DNA of 64,000 nt, taken from assembly GCF_045679555.1 (NCBI RefSeq), contig NC_092099.1, positions 14,956,076 through 15,020,075 of the forward strand, given 5' to 3'. The notes beneath the pieces were generated by a model. The model was given only the letters and a program-made list of their open reading frames with translations. It searched no databases and had not been told where the DNA came from. This document shows positions 1 through 12,651 of the stretch, in pieces. This DNA is from Salvelinus alpinus (taxonomy: Eukaryota; Chordata; Actinopteri; Salmoniformes; Salmonidae). The position numbers and the translations under genes were made by a program. How positions within the stretch are numbered: position 1 is the stretch's first letter; each line of letters starts with the position of its first letter.

Positions 1-120
1 CCTTTGGCCGCGTTCCAGTTCTCGGCTGCCAATGACTGGAACGAATTGCAAAAATTGCTGAAGCTGGAGACTTATATTTCCCTCACTAACTTTAAACATC
101 AGCTATCCAAGCAGCTAGGG
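1..120 (+). repeat. LINE ORF2 3' fragment
   Basis: This is the C-terminal end of a non-LTR reverse transcriptase, cut by the window edge. It encodes the run around 'AANDWNELQK' and closely matches the 3' coding ends at 55713-55830 and 59268-59380. All three are copies of one LINE family. It is a dead fragment. Confidence 0.75.
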
Positions 121-185
121 TAAACAGAGTTAGTTTCTAGTAATCTCTCCTCCTTCAGGCTTCTTAATGCGCCTGCTATAGGCCT

Positions 186-804
186 AAAAAGTTACGTTAC
201 TGATTACAATTTTGTACAGATAACTAATAACTGTAACGAATTACATTAAGAAAGTAACCTACCCAACCCTGGATATATGAGAGCAGCAGTGTGATTCACA
301 TCAGTGCACTATGTAGATATCAATAATAAGTGATATCGGTAACGCCGTAAACTACACCACTGCTGTCATCCTTACCTCCAAGCATTTATTCAAGTTGGAT
401 AATCTTGGATGCCGACAGCAGCCATACCATTGGAAGACATAGCTTGGACTGTAGCCTACAAAAGCCTATTCCTGCTCTTTTCCCACGATCCATCAAATAC
501 ATTTGGTGTGTCATCATAGTGGCCTCTGACTTGTGGTCAGACTCGCTCAGGTGGAACAAACTTAAACTTGCGTCTTTTTTCAATGCTGATTTGAATGTCA
601 TTGAGAATGAGAAAAAATCTTTGACACTTCTGTTTTTTCACAAACATCCTTTCTGAATTTAAAAGTAATCCTCAAAGTAGTTTTTCAAAAGTATCTGTAA
701 TCCGATTACAATATTTTTGCTGGTAAAGTAACAGATTCCGTTACATTTTTTTTGTAATCCCTTACATGTAACGGATTACATCTAATCCGTTACTCCCCAA
801 CCCT
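186..804. repeat. hAT-like MITE remnant with two direct end copies
   Basis: The segment is rich in GTAAC/GTTAC and 'aatccgatta' words, and ends at 798-804 in CCCAACCCTG after a 'gttactcc' block. That is the terminal signature of a common fish non-autonomous hAT-type repeat. A second, similar end lies at about 186-270 in the same orientation, so the unit looks composite. No coding capacity is seen between them, and the exact borders and target duplication are unclear. Confidence 0.5.
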
Positions 805-815
805 GTTGGCAATAT

Positions 816-2311
816 ACAGTACCAGTAAAAACTTTGGACACACCGACTCATTCAAGGGTTTTTCTTTATTTTTACTATTTTCTACATTGTAGAATAATAG
901 TGAAGACATCAAAACTATGAAATAACATATGGAATCATGTAGAAACCAAAAAAGTGTTAAACAAATCCAAATATATTTTATATTCTTCAAAGTAGCCACC
1001 CTCTGCCTTGATGACAGCTTTGCACACTCTTGGCATTCTCTCAACCAGCTTCATGAGGAATGCTTTTCCAACAGTCTTGAAGGAGTTCCCACATATGCTG
1101 AGCACTTGTTGGCTGCTTTTTTTTCACCCTGCAGTACAAACCATCTCAATTGGGTTGAGGTTGGGTGTTTGTAGAGGCCAGGTCATCTGATGCAGCACTC
1201 CATCATTCTCCTTGGTCAAGTAGCCCTTATACAGCCTGGAGGAGTGTTTTGGATCATTGTCCTGTTGAAACACAAATGATAGTCCCAAGTGAAAGCCAGA
1301 TGGGATGGCGTATCGCTGCAGAATGCTGTAGTAGCCATGCTGGTTAAGTGTGCCTTGAATTCTAAATAAATCAGACGATGTCACCAGCAAAGCACCCCCA
1401 CACCATCACACTTCCTCCTCTATGTTTCACGGTGGGAACCACACATGCAGAGATCATCCGTTCACCTACCCTATGTCTCATAAAGACACGGCGGTTGGAA
1501 CAGAAAATCGTACATTTGGACTCATCAGACCAAAGGACAGATTTACACCAGTCTAATGTCCAGTGCTTGTGTTTCTTGGCCCAACCAAGTCACTTATTCT
1601 TTGTGGTTTCTTTGCAGCAATTCAATCATGAAGGCCTGATTCACACAGTCTCTGAACAGTTTATGTTGAGTTGTGTCTCTTACTTGAACTCACTGAAGGA
1701 TTTATTTGGGCTGCAATCTGAGGTGCAGTTAACACTAATGAATTTATCCTCATGAGAGACAGTTTCATCATAGCGCTTGATGGTTTTTGCGACCGCACTT
1801 GAAGAAACTTTCATAGTTCTTGAAATGTTCCGCATTGACTGACCTTCATGTCTTAAAGTAATGATGGACTGTTGTTTTACTTTGTTTATTTGAACTGTTC
1901 TTGCCATAATATGGACTTGGTCTTTTACCAAATAGGGCTGTCTTCTGTATACCAACCCTACCTTGTCACAAGACAACTGATTGGCTCAAACGCATTAAGA
2001 AGGAAAGAAATTCCACAAATTAACTTTTAACAAGGCACATCTGTTAATTGAAATGCATTCCAGGTGATTCCCTCATGATGCTGGTTGAGAGAATGCCGAA
2101 AGTGCAAGGCTGTCAAGGCATAAGGTGGCTACTTTGAAGAATCTCATATAAAATATGTTTTGATTTATTTAACACTTCTTTGGTTACTATATGATTCCAT
2201 ATGTGTTATTTTGTAGTTTTGATGTCTTCACTATTATTCTACAATGTAGAAAATAGTAAAAATAGAGAGAACCCCTTGAATGAGTAGGTGTGTCCAAACT
2301 TTGGCTATACT
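816..2311 (-). mobile_element. Degenerate Tc1-like transposon, family A
   Basis: The left terminal repeat starts at 816 after TA with 'cagtaccagt', and the inverted right end is near 2285-2311. Remains of a Tc1/mariner transposase lie on the minus strand: an N-terminal DNA-binding part (about 1906-1680, starting MARTVQINK) and a catalytic part (about 1390-1124) with QQDNDPKH and NPIE. Several frameshifts and stops separate them. The right terminus is abnormal: instead of the inverse complement, a forward copy of the left tip ('tacagtaccagtcaaa', from 2312) follows. It is the same family as 8925-10207. Confidence 0.85.
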
Positions 2312-2654
2312 TACAGTACCAGTCAAATCTCCATTATGCCCACAAACCTGATGGCGCAGCAGGAAGGTTGACTCACAAGTAATCAGCATACAGCGGTATA
2401 CTGTTCATTAACATTATCACCTTAATTTAGCTGTTAAAGTACAGTAACTTGTTGTAGATTTATTGTATTTTCACCGCAACTAAACAAAAACCTCCAGGGG
2501 ACCGTGACACAACATTCTAAGAATGTCCTAAAAACGTTCTTGGGAACGTCCCTGGAACATCTGGGAACTAGACAAAACCTGCTTACGAGACCATCACTGT
2601 TTACGTTGAATTAATGTCAGTTATGCCTTTTTAAAATAAAATATTCTCAATTAC

Positions 2655-2850
2655 ATTTGATACATGGGTTTTCATGTTTCATGGTATCGCATGTTAAAAT
2701 GTTGCATCCCCATGTCACATTTATTTCACATGAGATCATGTTTCTACAAGTGCTGTCACGTGTAGTTTCATGTTATCACATGAAGCTTCACGTTATCACA
2801 TTAACTTCACATAAAATCACGTGTTCACGTGAAATTCATGTGTTTTTTCT
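2655..2850. repeat. CACATG/CACGTG-rich degenerate repeat
   Basis: Words such as 'ttatcacatga', 'tcacgtg' and 'ttcacat' recur at irregular 15-25 base spacing. It looks like a decayed tandem or dispersed repeat. No open frame of note runs through it. Confidence 0.45.
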
Positions 2851-5800
2851 GTAAGGGTTGTTCTAACTCACCAGTAAAAATATCTAAATCCCTGTTAATA
2901 AAACCAGGGGAAAGTAAGATGAGATGCCATTCCATTCTGTATGGCACTCACAATAAGATCGAAGTAGGAACACTCCCTGTCTGAAACGTTCTGAAGCTCC
3001 CAGTGAATTTTCGAGCTGAACCCCAGCTTAGTAAGTAAATAGGAATGTTGCCTATGCTGCGAGAAGACGCTGACATTTGCCAGATGCTCTGTTCTAATTA
3101 GGGCCAAGTATTCCCTCTTGCGTGGCGTGTGTGAGAAACCATATCAGACCTGCCTCGAGTGAAACGTCAGTGTTTGGACTCCAACCACTTGAACATAACA
3201 AACACTGCTTTATTATTGGCTTTGTAAACCAGAAGTGTTATTCTAGAGAAGGAATGTGTCATTTCATTGTTCATAGACATGCGAATGGTCATACCATCCT
3301 CCTACACCTTAGCTGGCTCCCCTACGTCTTTAATACTTTCAGAGCTCTATATTTGGAGCCGTTCGAGACGACCACCTTGTAGGACTTCAGTTACTGTTGC
3401 AGTAGCAGCTCACCCACTTGCTCTTTGTGTTGTGAGTGGGCTGGGTCTGTATCCTGATGGGCCCAGAGCTCCAGAATATGGAGACCAGTTCTGGCAGGAG
3501 GCTAAGTTGGAGGCATTAGCGGTATCCTTTCTACAGGATGCCTCCCGCTGAAAGGTGCAGCCAGACTCTGTAGAGGAGGACTGTAATTAAGGATCCATTG
3601 GCTCTGAAAGAGCCACAGAGGCAGCGGTTTCCGCCTGCCTCACTGCTGTGCCTTTGTGTGTGCCACAAATACAGCAGCACATAGTGTGGAGGAGAAGCAA
3701 ACGGCCATTAGTCCACGGCGGAGATGAACTTGTCCTACTCAGGCCTCCGTCTCTCCGGTGCGAAATCATGTATTTTTCTTACCTCATCTGCAGGTGTTCA
3801 CATGTCCAAGTCGTTTTACCATGAAGATTAGTGGCAATGTCAACTGGAATGACATTTTCCTCAACAATCAATACAAACAAATATTTAGATTCTCCTAGAA
3901 GTCTGTGAATTTGTTGGAGATTGACCTGGAGCCCTGTTGTAAGGAAATAGTATATAGAGCAGGAAGTGAAAGGAGACCTCTGAGCTGTAGCCACCCACAG
4001 ATCCCCTTCCTCCCCCTCCCTGCCGGGTTCTCCTGGGCTGCAGCATGGGGCTGTTGCCTGGCTCCTGTCCAGTCTCCAGCACTGTGATGGGGAGGGTCAT
4101 GGAGTGCCTGACCTGGTCTCTGCATGTTGGATGTTGTTATTATTAGTGCTCCATGCCCCCCGGCTGGCGGTCCCCATTGCAGGGGGAAGCGGTGGGCTCT
4201 GGAGAAACTCTGGACCTGGTGAACAGCTGTGCGGGTTAGAGGCTGCAGGGGCCCCGAGCACTCCTGGCTCCCCTGGGGCCTCTGCACGGACCAGGTAGGA
4301 GGTACAGCTCTGCACTGCTATTTATACACTCTCAGTCCCACTGCACATACTCATCCTCACACCACAGCAGGCCAGGGCCAGAGGCTGGGCCAGAGGCAGG
4401 GCCAATGCCAGCTTAACAGCAACACCTCACGCCCAGCCCACTCTGTTGGGAAGTTGAATTATGAGTATTCACTTTTCTGTTTTAGGAGGAGGATGTATGA
4501 TAGACTCATTTGCACACATGACAACTGCTCTTGACATCATGTAATTAGGGATGAACTTGATTCATTATTTTATAGTCCTGAAAATTGACACATTATTCAG
4601 GCTGAGACTATCATGGCCCTCAGACTTTTTCATTCGCATAAAAGCCACTGCTTTTTGAAACAGACAGTACACAGGTCCTACGATCACAAATGACTTCTAA
4701 TCTGAGAACAGTCAATGTCCTTCTTAAATTACAGTGGGCATATTCAATGGAGACCACCTTACTATCTTGATTCGGTCTATTCCTGGCAGATCTCGAGGGG
4801 GCCTTCTCAACTGTGTAAATAGCTCTGGAAATTACACATGCCCTTTGACTGTGTGTGTAATTATGAGCCTCTTGCAGTATTTTGCTTGGCAGCCTGAGAG
4901 GTTAACCCCGGAGGGCTGGAGACCTGGGGCTCCCTGTCTGACTGGCAGCGGTCTCCTCAAAGCCCGGCTTGTTCCCCTGCTAGTCGGGCTGCCTGGGCAG
5001 CTCTAAGCACGGTTGATCCTCTGGTGGCTGGACCCTGGGGAGGGGTGGAGAAGGCTGTCACATCCAGCCACAGCAGAGGCTCCGCTGGCTGGGCGAGGGC
5101 TGCAGCATTACAGGCCCACAGACAGACACCGTGCCTGGGTCCCTGGGAGCCCATTGCATTGCTACAGGGGTCAACAGTGCTTGTCCCATTATCGTCTCCA
5201 TGAGAGTGTTCCGTACCACCACTCAGCCTATAATAGGGCAAGCTCTCACCTTCTTATCTGCGCCATAATCAGACTGTATCCATCGCATGTGTGGTTGGTG
5301 ATAATGTACAGGTGGACTACTGTAATCTTTGATGGGTGTTTTATGTTCCTATTCTGGGCTCGCTATTCTGAGGTGTTATAAACATCAGCTCATGATTTTA
5401 ATCATTACCATCTGATGAGGTTACATAACTACTTGTTTAAATGAGTGTGTGTACATTACTGAGCTGAAAATAATAGAGCATGTTTTCAATTGAAATGAGC
5501 CTTCTCAATGCATACACATCCAAATAGTACAGTGTATTTATACATCCAATAATTACACCATTTTGTTACCCTGTCACACAACGGCCAAAATAAATGTTCT
5601 TTAGGTTAGTATTGTGTAAGAACGCGTTGGATTTTGTCCGTCTTCATCTGAGAAGAATGTGGGGTCATGTAAGTAACGTGAAGAGTAGAAGGTGCAGTCT
5701 GGCCTGTCTGACGTGATTGATGATGTAGCCGTATGAAATGGCCTGTGAAGATGCAGCCTCTTTTTGGAGTCACAGCAGAGACTGTAAAAAGGGAACATGT

Positions 5801-8138
5801 GCGGTTTCTTCTCTGGCTTCCCACATTGTTCTCCAAGGCTCCCCTCCCACGGGCCACGGCGTTCTCTAAAACCCCAGACAAAAGTACACTGAGGAAAAAA
5901 AGAGTAGGCGCTCAGACTATCTCTTGTGAGAATAGCCCTTTATGTAATGCTGCCAAGTGGTGTAGATTTTCCTCCGCTTTGATTGACAGAATAAAATCGT
6001 TACTGAATATTGTGTCAGGCTGGGCCTGAGACTGGAATAACAGTAGCTTGGGCATTCATGTCTGTGGTGTTAGCCTTTGGAACACACAGAGACATCTACC
6101 TCTGGATCTCTCCTCCTCCTCTACCTCTTATGTAGGTGTTGGTGAGGAGAAGGCAGTGTGTGTCTGTGGTCCTTGTCCTCTCAGCAGCAGCGTGGCCAGG
6201 GCTGGGGATGGATTGGGGACATGGGATCCGTCCGCCCTGTCTGTCTCAGGGCTCTGTGCTGGGGAGGATCAGCAGCTGTGTAATCAGTGCCTGGCACTGA
6301 CCCTACCTGAGCGGAAGGGCTTCTCTGCCCTCCGTCATGTCCTCCTGTCACACACCGCGAGGAGAGCGGGCCCCTGATGAACTGGTCGCGTGCAACCTCT
6401 GAGGAGCTTTGTCCTGGTGCTTGATTTACCGAGGCTACAGGTGCCTGTGGGCCTGAAATCAGAGGGTCTAGAAACGCCCCAGCAACTAGCCTGCTCTTGT
6501 TATTTTCCTCAATCATTGACGTACAGTGTCATCATTGGTGTACAGTATTACAGTATAGTGACTGTAATTCACAATTCCAGGGACTCAAATTCTAGCGCTT
6601 GCATATTCCATATAAAAATTGATATTCTATATTTGTCATGGAAATGTTCACAATATCCCCATATTCCCTTCTGTGTTTCTATTCGTAGACATACTTGGTG
6701 AATAGACCCGCTGTTGACAGAAGACGACAAAAGAGCCAACTGGATGTGGTTGAATGCGGATCCTCATGCTGTCCCTGCTGAGAACACTAAGCTCCATATT
6801 TGCACTCCTCTTGGTGGAGGATAAAAGCCTCTCCAGCCCAGGCTGAGAATGGAGCTCCCCGTCGCTGCTCCCTCTGAGGCTGATTGGTGTGGTGATGAGC
6901 GAACGAGCGGCGTGAGCCCAGGCCAGGGGAGCCCCCACACTCTGAAAAAGGTTAAGCTGCCGGTCAGGGAGGAGATCTGCTCTGTGTTCAGGATGTTGAG
7001 TGGTGCGCTGGTGTGCTGTTAAGCCGTATGAGGCCTCGGCGGGCTCCACTCGGGCCCTGATTGGGCTTGTAAGATCACAGGCCCCCTCTCTGCCCTCCCT
7101 CAGGGCTTCTCGCCCCACATCCTCCCTGCTGATTATCACCACTGCCAGCACTGCCTCTCGTTCTCCAGCTGCTGTTCTCACTGCCTCTGGTGCTCGGGCT
7201 AATTTAAACAAGCCGTGTGGAGGGAGAGCACTTTCTCACACGGCCCAAAGAGCATTACACACTACGCTACACAGCTCCTCTCAGGCTGTGGCCATCTGGC
7301 CTCTCTAACACCACTGCCCTTCCTGCTGCTGTTCACTACAGAACTGGTTCACATAAATGGGTTGTTTTGTAATTGATATAATTAACAGGTCATGGTGATA
7401 CTTTCCCTGGTAGAGTCTCCCGAGGTCCGTTCAGACAATGTCCTGAGCTGTTGTAGAACAAGGTCGTCATCTTTCACTGCTAGAGAAATGCAGACCTAGA
7501 AGAACATCTTCAACATGTGGTCTGTGCAGGTGTTTCCTCCAGAGGGTCTGGGGATTAGTTCCTCCAGCGGTGTTAGAGCAGTGGTGGTGTACCCACCCAG
7601 TCTCAAAGGTGAATGGATATCCACAGTGTCTTCAAAGGCCAACTGAATCAACAACCGTAATAGTTACTCTCCCCATCTACGCATTGTCAACCATATCAAG
7701 CGAAACTATTTGGTGTGTGCTGGCATTGTGTATGCAGTACAATATTCAAGACATTCCACATGCCCAAAGAAGCAATGTCGGAGAGTGTCAAAGTCAGTTG
7801 AAGGTGTTTTGTATTTCTCTATTTAACATGTTTGGTATTAAATATTGTAACTACTTTCCATTCTGTTGCATTTCAAGTTTCAATGTTGATGTTTACAATG
7901 TTATTTAATACAAATAAAGTTGTTTGGAGGGGGATTGTCATAAATTAGAGGGGGGGGGGGTTAAATATATATTTTACACTGTGAGGGATGGAAGCATCCG
8001 AGTAATTGCAGTGTGGGAACTTGACAAATTATGATAAGTGTCTAAATGTGGATCGAAATGAATATTTTTTTCTTTCCGACATACATCATTTGTAGCAAAT
8101 CAGTTTTGGAAAAGGTGCATGACATAAATGTGTATCAA
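2851..8138. other. Non-coding stretch, no gene recognised
   Basis: No conserved protein, RNA gene or clear mobile element was recognised. The 3.1-7.3 kb part is more GC-rich than the flanks and holds several short open frames with no recognisable domains. A pure G run lies at 7950-7960. Single-copy flank of the dlx locus is the likeliest reading. A metap1d exon, the usual neighbour upstream of dlx1 in vertebrates, was looked for and not seen. Confidence 0.5.
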
Positions 8139-8140
8139 TA

Positions 8141-8922
8141 CTGAACAAAAATATAAATGCAACATGCAACAATGTCATAGATTTGGCTGAGTTACAGTTC
8201 ATATAAGAAAATCAGTCAATTGAAATAAATTCATTAGGCCCTAATCTATGGATTTCACATGATTGGGCAGGGGCGCAGCCATGGGTGGTCCTGGGAGGGC
8301 ATAGGCCCACCCACTGGGGAGCCAGGCCCACCCACTGGGGAACCGGGCCCAGCCAATCAGAAAGAGTTTTTCCCCACAAAAGAGCTTTATTACAGACATA
8401 AATACTCCTCAGCACCCCGCACTTCCCCCTCTGACAATCACGCAGGTGAAGAAGCCGGATGTGGAGGTTCTGGGCTGGCATCGTTACACGTGGTCTGTGG
8501 TTGTGAGGCAGGTTGGACGTACTGCCAAATTCTCAAAAATGACATTGATGATGACTTATGGTAAAGAAATTAACATTCAATTACCTGGAAAAAGCTTTGG
8601 TGGATATTCCTGCAGTCAGCATGGCAATTGCACGCTCCCTCAAAACTTGCGACATCTGTGGCATTGTGTTCCGTGACAAAACTGCACATTTTAGAGTGAC
8701 CTTTTATTGTCCCCAGCACAAGGCGCACTTGTGTAATGATCATGTTGTTTAATCAACTTCTTGATATGCCACACCTGTCAGGTGGATGGATTATCTTGAC
8801 AAAGGATCAAATGCTAACTAATAAGGATGTAAACTAATTTGTGCACAAACATTTCTGGGATATTTTATTTCATCTCATGAAACATGGGACAGTACATGTT
8901 GCGTTTATATTTTTGTTCAGTG
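8141..8922. mobile_element. Internally deleted Tc1/mariner-type element (non-autonomous)
   Basis: Terminal inverted repeats are visible: 'ctgaacaaaaatataaatgc' at the left and its near inverse complement ending in 'tttgttcagtg' at 8922. The element is flanked by TA (8139-8140 and 8923-8924). The left tip has lost two bases relative to the right one. The interior is only about 780 bp and encodes no complete transposase. It includes a short internal duplication around 8299-8348 ('cccacccactgggga' twice). It is a deletion derivative of a larger element common in fish. Confidence 0.8.
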
Positions 8923-8924
8923 TA

Positions 8925-10207
8925 CAGTACCAGTCAAAAGACTGGACACACCTACTCATTAAAGGGTTTTTCTTGACATTAAAACTATGAAATAACACAT
9001 GGAATCATGTAGTAAACCAAAAAGTGTTAAACAAATCCAAATATATTTTATATTCTTCAAAGTAGCCACCCTTGGCCTTGATGACAGATTTGCACACACT
9101 TGGCATCCTTTCAACCAGCTTTATGAGGAATGCTTTTCCAACAGTCTTGAAGGAGTTCCCACATATGCTGAGCACGTATTGGCTGCTTTTCCTTTACTCT
9201 GCGGGTGATTGTGGAGGCTAGGTCATCTGATGCACTACACCATCACTCCTTGGTCAAATAGCCCTTACAAAGCCTGGAGGTGTGTAGGGTCTTTGTCCTG
9301 TTGAAAAACAAATCATCCGTTCACCTACTCTGCATCTCACAAAGACACGGCGGTTGGAATAAAAAATCGTACATCTGGACTCATCTGACCAAAGGACAGA
9401 TTTCCACTGTTTAATGTCCATTGCTCGTGTTTCTTGGCCCAAGCAAGTCTCTTCTTATTATTGCTGTCCTTTAGTAGTGGTTTCTTTGCAGCAATTTGAC
9501 CATGAAGGCCTGATTCACACAGTCTCTTCTGAACAGTTGATGTTGAGATATGTCTGTTACTTGAACTCTGTGAAGCATTTATTTGGGCTGCAATCTTAGG
9601 TGCAGTTAACTCAAATAAACGTATTTCTTTCTTTCCTGTGGCGGTCCTCATGAGAGCCAGTTTAATCATAGCGCTTGTTGGTTTTGCGACTGCATGTGGA
9701 GAAACTTTCAAAGTTCTTGAAATGTTCCGCATTGACTGACATGTCTTAAAGTAATGATGGAGTGTTGTTTCACTTTGTTTATTTGAGCTGTTCTTGCCAT
9801 AATATGGACTTTGTCTTTTACAAAATGTGACGATATTCTGTATACCAACTCTACCTTGTCACAAGACAACTGATTGGCTCAAACGCATTAAGAAGGAAAG
9901 AAATTCCACAAATGATCTTTTAACAAGGCATTCATTGAAATACATTCCAAGTGATTCCCTCATGATGCTGGTTGAGAGAATGCCGAGAGTGTGCAAGGCT
10001 GTCATCAAGGCAAAGGGTGGCTACTTTGAAGTATCTCAAATATAAAATATATGTTGATTTATTTAACACTTTTTTGGTTACTACACGATTCCATGTGTTA
10101 TTTCATAGTTTCGACGTGTTCACTATTATTCTACAATGTAGAAAATAGTAAAAAATAAAGAAAAACCCTTGAATGAGTAGGTGTGTCCAAACTTTTGACT
10201 GGTGGTG
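8925..10207 (-). mobile_element. Tc1-like transposon, family A, second copy
   Basis: The left inverted repeat starts at 8925 ('cagtaccagtcaaaag') and the right one ends at 10207 ('cttttgactggtggtg'). TA flanks both (8923-8924, 10208-10209). The left TA is also the right flank of the 8141-8922 element, so the two are exactly abutted. Transposase remnants are on the minus strand. It is shorter than the copy at 816, mainly through loss of the catalytic part. Confidence 0.9.
9254..9820 (-). pseudogene. Tc1-family transposase remnant (family A)
   Basis: Reading the minus strand, the N-terminal HTH part (RNISRTLKVS...) and the linker ([37 protein letters not shown]) are recognisable down to about 9337. 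A shifted frame follows with [12 protein letters not shown], the region of the first catalytic Asp, ending near 9254. The second Asp and the Glu of the DDE triad are deleted. The copy cannot encode an active enzyme. Confidence 0.75.
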
Positions 10208-10209
10208 TA

Positions 10210-11027
10210 CATCTGGTTGCAGATAATAAACATCAAGTCCATCCACATCAACTCTCCACTGGTTGGTATCCATACCGCTAGCGGCTAGATGGATGATTGC
10301 CAACAAGCTCCAGAGTTAAGCCCAGTATCACTTGTTATTGTGTGCCAGACAAACATTATATGATGGTCTGGGAGTGTTGAGGGGAATTGAGTCCTCTGTC
10401 AGTCCCCAGGGCTCTGGAGTCTTTCTGCTAGAGCTGCCCTGGGTTGGCCTGGGACATGGAGGGCAGGCTGCTTCTGGTCCCCACACCCCCATCATGCTAA
10501 ATGGCTGCATTGTGACTGCAGACCTGCTCTCATCTTCATCGTACAATCTCTTTTTCCCCTGCTCCCAGCACATAATGACCCCAGACTATGTGACGACAGG
10601 CATTGTATCCAACTGGGGCGACCACAGAGAAATTAAAGATGAAGATCGGATTCAGGGGCTGCTGCAGCTCCTTTAGTTGGCGTGCCATATCCTGCCACTG
10701 GTTCAAATGAATGTAAGGTGTGTGTTTGTTTGTGTGTGTTTGTGATTTCCTGCACATGTAGTAGTTAACATCAGATCAGCTGCCCAGAGCAAGAAATCAA
10801 TATTAGGTTTAGCCCTGTAATTTGATGCATATATTGGTTAACAGGCAGGCTTGGCATAAAAGTCCTATTGTGATATAAAATGTTATATAATGATTCACAA
10901 TAATGACAATCCCTGTAATTTCCATTATTTATTCATGTTAGCTCAGAGAGTACCTTGTCAACATCAAAGACTTGTAAGGAAAGAGAGCAGAGATTCTACA
11001 TGCAACTCCTCTCTGCAAAAGAACAAA
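10210..11027. other. Non-coding spacer between two transposons
   Basis: No gene, RNA or repeat could be recognised. A short GT-rich patch lies near 10718-10742. The two flanking transposons make it an island of presumably older sequence. Confidence 0.45.
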
Positions 11028-11029
11028 TA

Positions 11030-12649
11030 CAGTGGCAAGACAAAGTGTGTGAACCCTTTGGAAATACCTGGATTTCTGCATAAATTGGTCATCAAATTTG
11101 ATCTGATCTTCATCAAAGTCACAACAATAGACAAACACAGTCTGCTTAAACTAATGACACACAAACACTTATACGTTTTCATGTCTTTATTAAACACACA
11201 GTGTAAACATTCACAGTGCAGGGTGGGAAAAGTATGTGAACCCTTGGATTTAATAACTGGTTGACCATCCTTTGGCAGCAATAACCTCAACCAAATGTTT
11301 TCTGTAGTTGCGGATCAGACCTGCACAACGGTCAGCAGGAATTTTGGACCATTCCTCTTTACCAAATTGTTTCAATTCAGCAATATTCTTGGGATGTCTG
11401 GTGTGAACTGCTTGAGGTCATGCCACAGCATCTAAATTGGGTTGAGGTCAGGACTCTGACCAGGCCTCTCCAGAAGGTGTATTTTCTTCTGTTGAAGCCA
11501 TTCTGTTGTTGATTTACTTCTGTGTTTTGGGTCGTTGTAATGTTGCATCAGCCAACTTCTGTTGAGCTTCAATAGACGGACAGATAGCCTAACACTCTCC
11601 TGCAAAATGTCTTGATAAACCTGGGAATTCATTTTTCCGTCGATGATAGCAAGCTGTCCAGACCCTGAGGCAGCAAACCAGCTACAAACCATGATGCTCC
11701 CTCCACCATACTTTACAGTTGGGATGAGGTTTTGATGTTGGTGTGCTGTGCCTTTTTTCTCCACACAGTGTGTTGTGTGTTCCTTCCAAACAACTCAACT
11801 GTAGTTTCATCTGTCCACAGAATCATTTGCCAGTAGCGCTGTGGAACATCCAGGTGCAGTTTTGCAAATGTCAGACATGCAGCAATGTTTTTTTTTGACA
11901 ACAGTGGCTTCTTCTGTGGTGTCCTCCCATAAACACCGTACTTGTTTAGTGTTTTACGTATCGTAGACTCGTCAACAGAGATGTTAGCATGTTCCAGAGA
12001 TTTCTGTATGTCTTTAGCTGACACACTAGGATTCTTGTTAACCTCATTGAGCATTCTGTGCTGTGCTCTTGGAGTCATCTTTGCAGGACGGCCACTCCTA
12101 GGGAGAGTAGCAACAGTGCTGAACTTTCTAAATTTTTGGCCAATTTGTCTTACTATGGACTGATGAACATAAAGGCTTTTAGAGATAATTTTGTAACCGT
12201 TTCCAGATTTATGCAAGTCAACAATTCTTAATCTTAGGTCTTCTGAGATCTCTTTTGTTCGAGGCATGGTTCACATCAGACAATGCTTCTTGTGAATAGC
12301 AAACTCACATTTTTTTACTGTTTTTTATAGGGCAGCTCTAACCAACATCTCCAATCTCGTCTCATTGATTAGACTCCAGGTTAGCTGACTCCTGACTCCT
12401 AACTCCAATTAGCTTTTGGAGAAGTCATTAGCCTAGAGGTTAACATACTTTTCCCAACTTACACTGAGAATGTTTAAATTATGTATTCAATACAGACAGG
12501 AGAAATATAATAATTTGTGTGTTATTAATTTAAGCACACTGTGTTTGTCTATTGTTGTGACTTAGATGAAGATCGGATCAAATTTGATGACCAATTTATG
12601 CAGAAATCCAGGTAATTCCAAAGGGTTCACATACTTTTTCTTGCCACTG
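11030..12649 (-). mobile_element. Tc1-like transposon, family B, with intact ends
   Basis: The terminal inverted repeats are 'cagtggcaagacaaagtgtg' at 11030 and the inverse complement of 'cagtggcaagaaaaagtatg' ending at 12649. A TA duplication lies at 11028-11029 and 12650-12651. The 1.62-kb length is normal for the superfamily. The single transposase gene on the minus strand is broken (see 11432-12267). Confidence 0.95.
11432..12267 (-). pseudogene. Tc1-type transposase, inactivated at catalytic sites
   Basis: This cut-and-paste transposase would bind the terminal repeats with paired N-terminal HTH domains and cut with a DDE catalytic domain. It starts with [12 protein letters not shown] at 12267 and reads through the HTH region ([12 protein letters not shown]), the linker ([12 protein letters not shown]) and the first Asp motif (LWTDETT). 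A one-base frameshift follows near 11750. The frame then continues with GGGSIMVC and QHYNDPKH, where the usual DND has become YND. It stops at 11434-11432 exactly where the catalytic Glu of NPIENLW should be. So two of three catalytic residues are altered, besides the frameshift. Residue numbering matches a protein of about 340 aa. Confidence 0.9.
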
Positions 12650-12651
12650 TA

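Noticed and set aside
3895-4287. 130-residue Pro/Gln-rich open frame
   Set aside because: Three frames are open in parallel over a GC-rich patch. There is no family resemblance.
6648-7211. 187-residue minus-strand open frame
   Set aside because: Its composition follows the local GC-rich text and a plus-strand frame overlaps it. No splice-compatible neighbour or known domain was seen, so it is not called as a gene.
8212-8752. Open frames inside the 8141-8922 element
   Set aside because: They are frames within a deletion derivative of a DNA transposon, too short and not matching a complete transposase.
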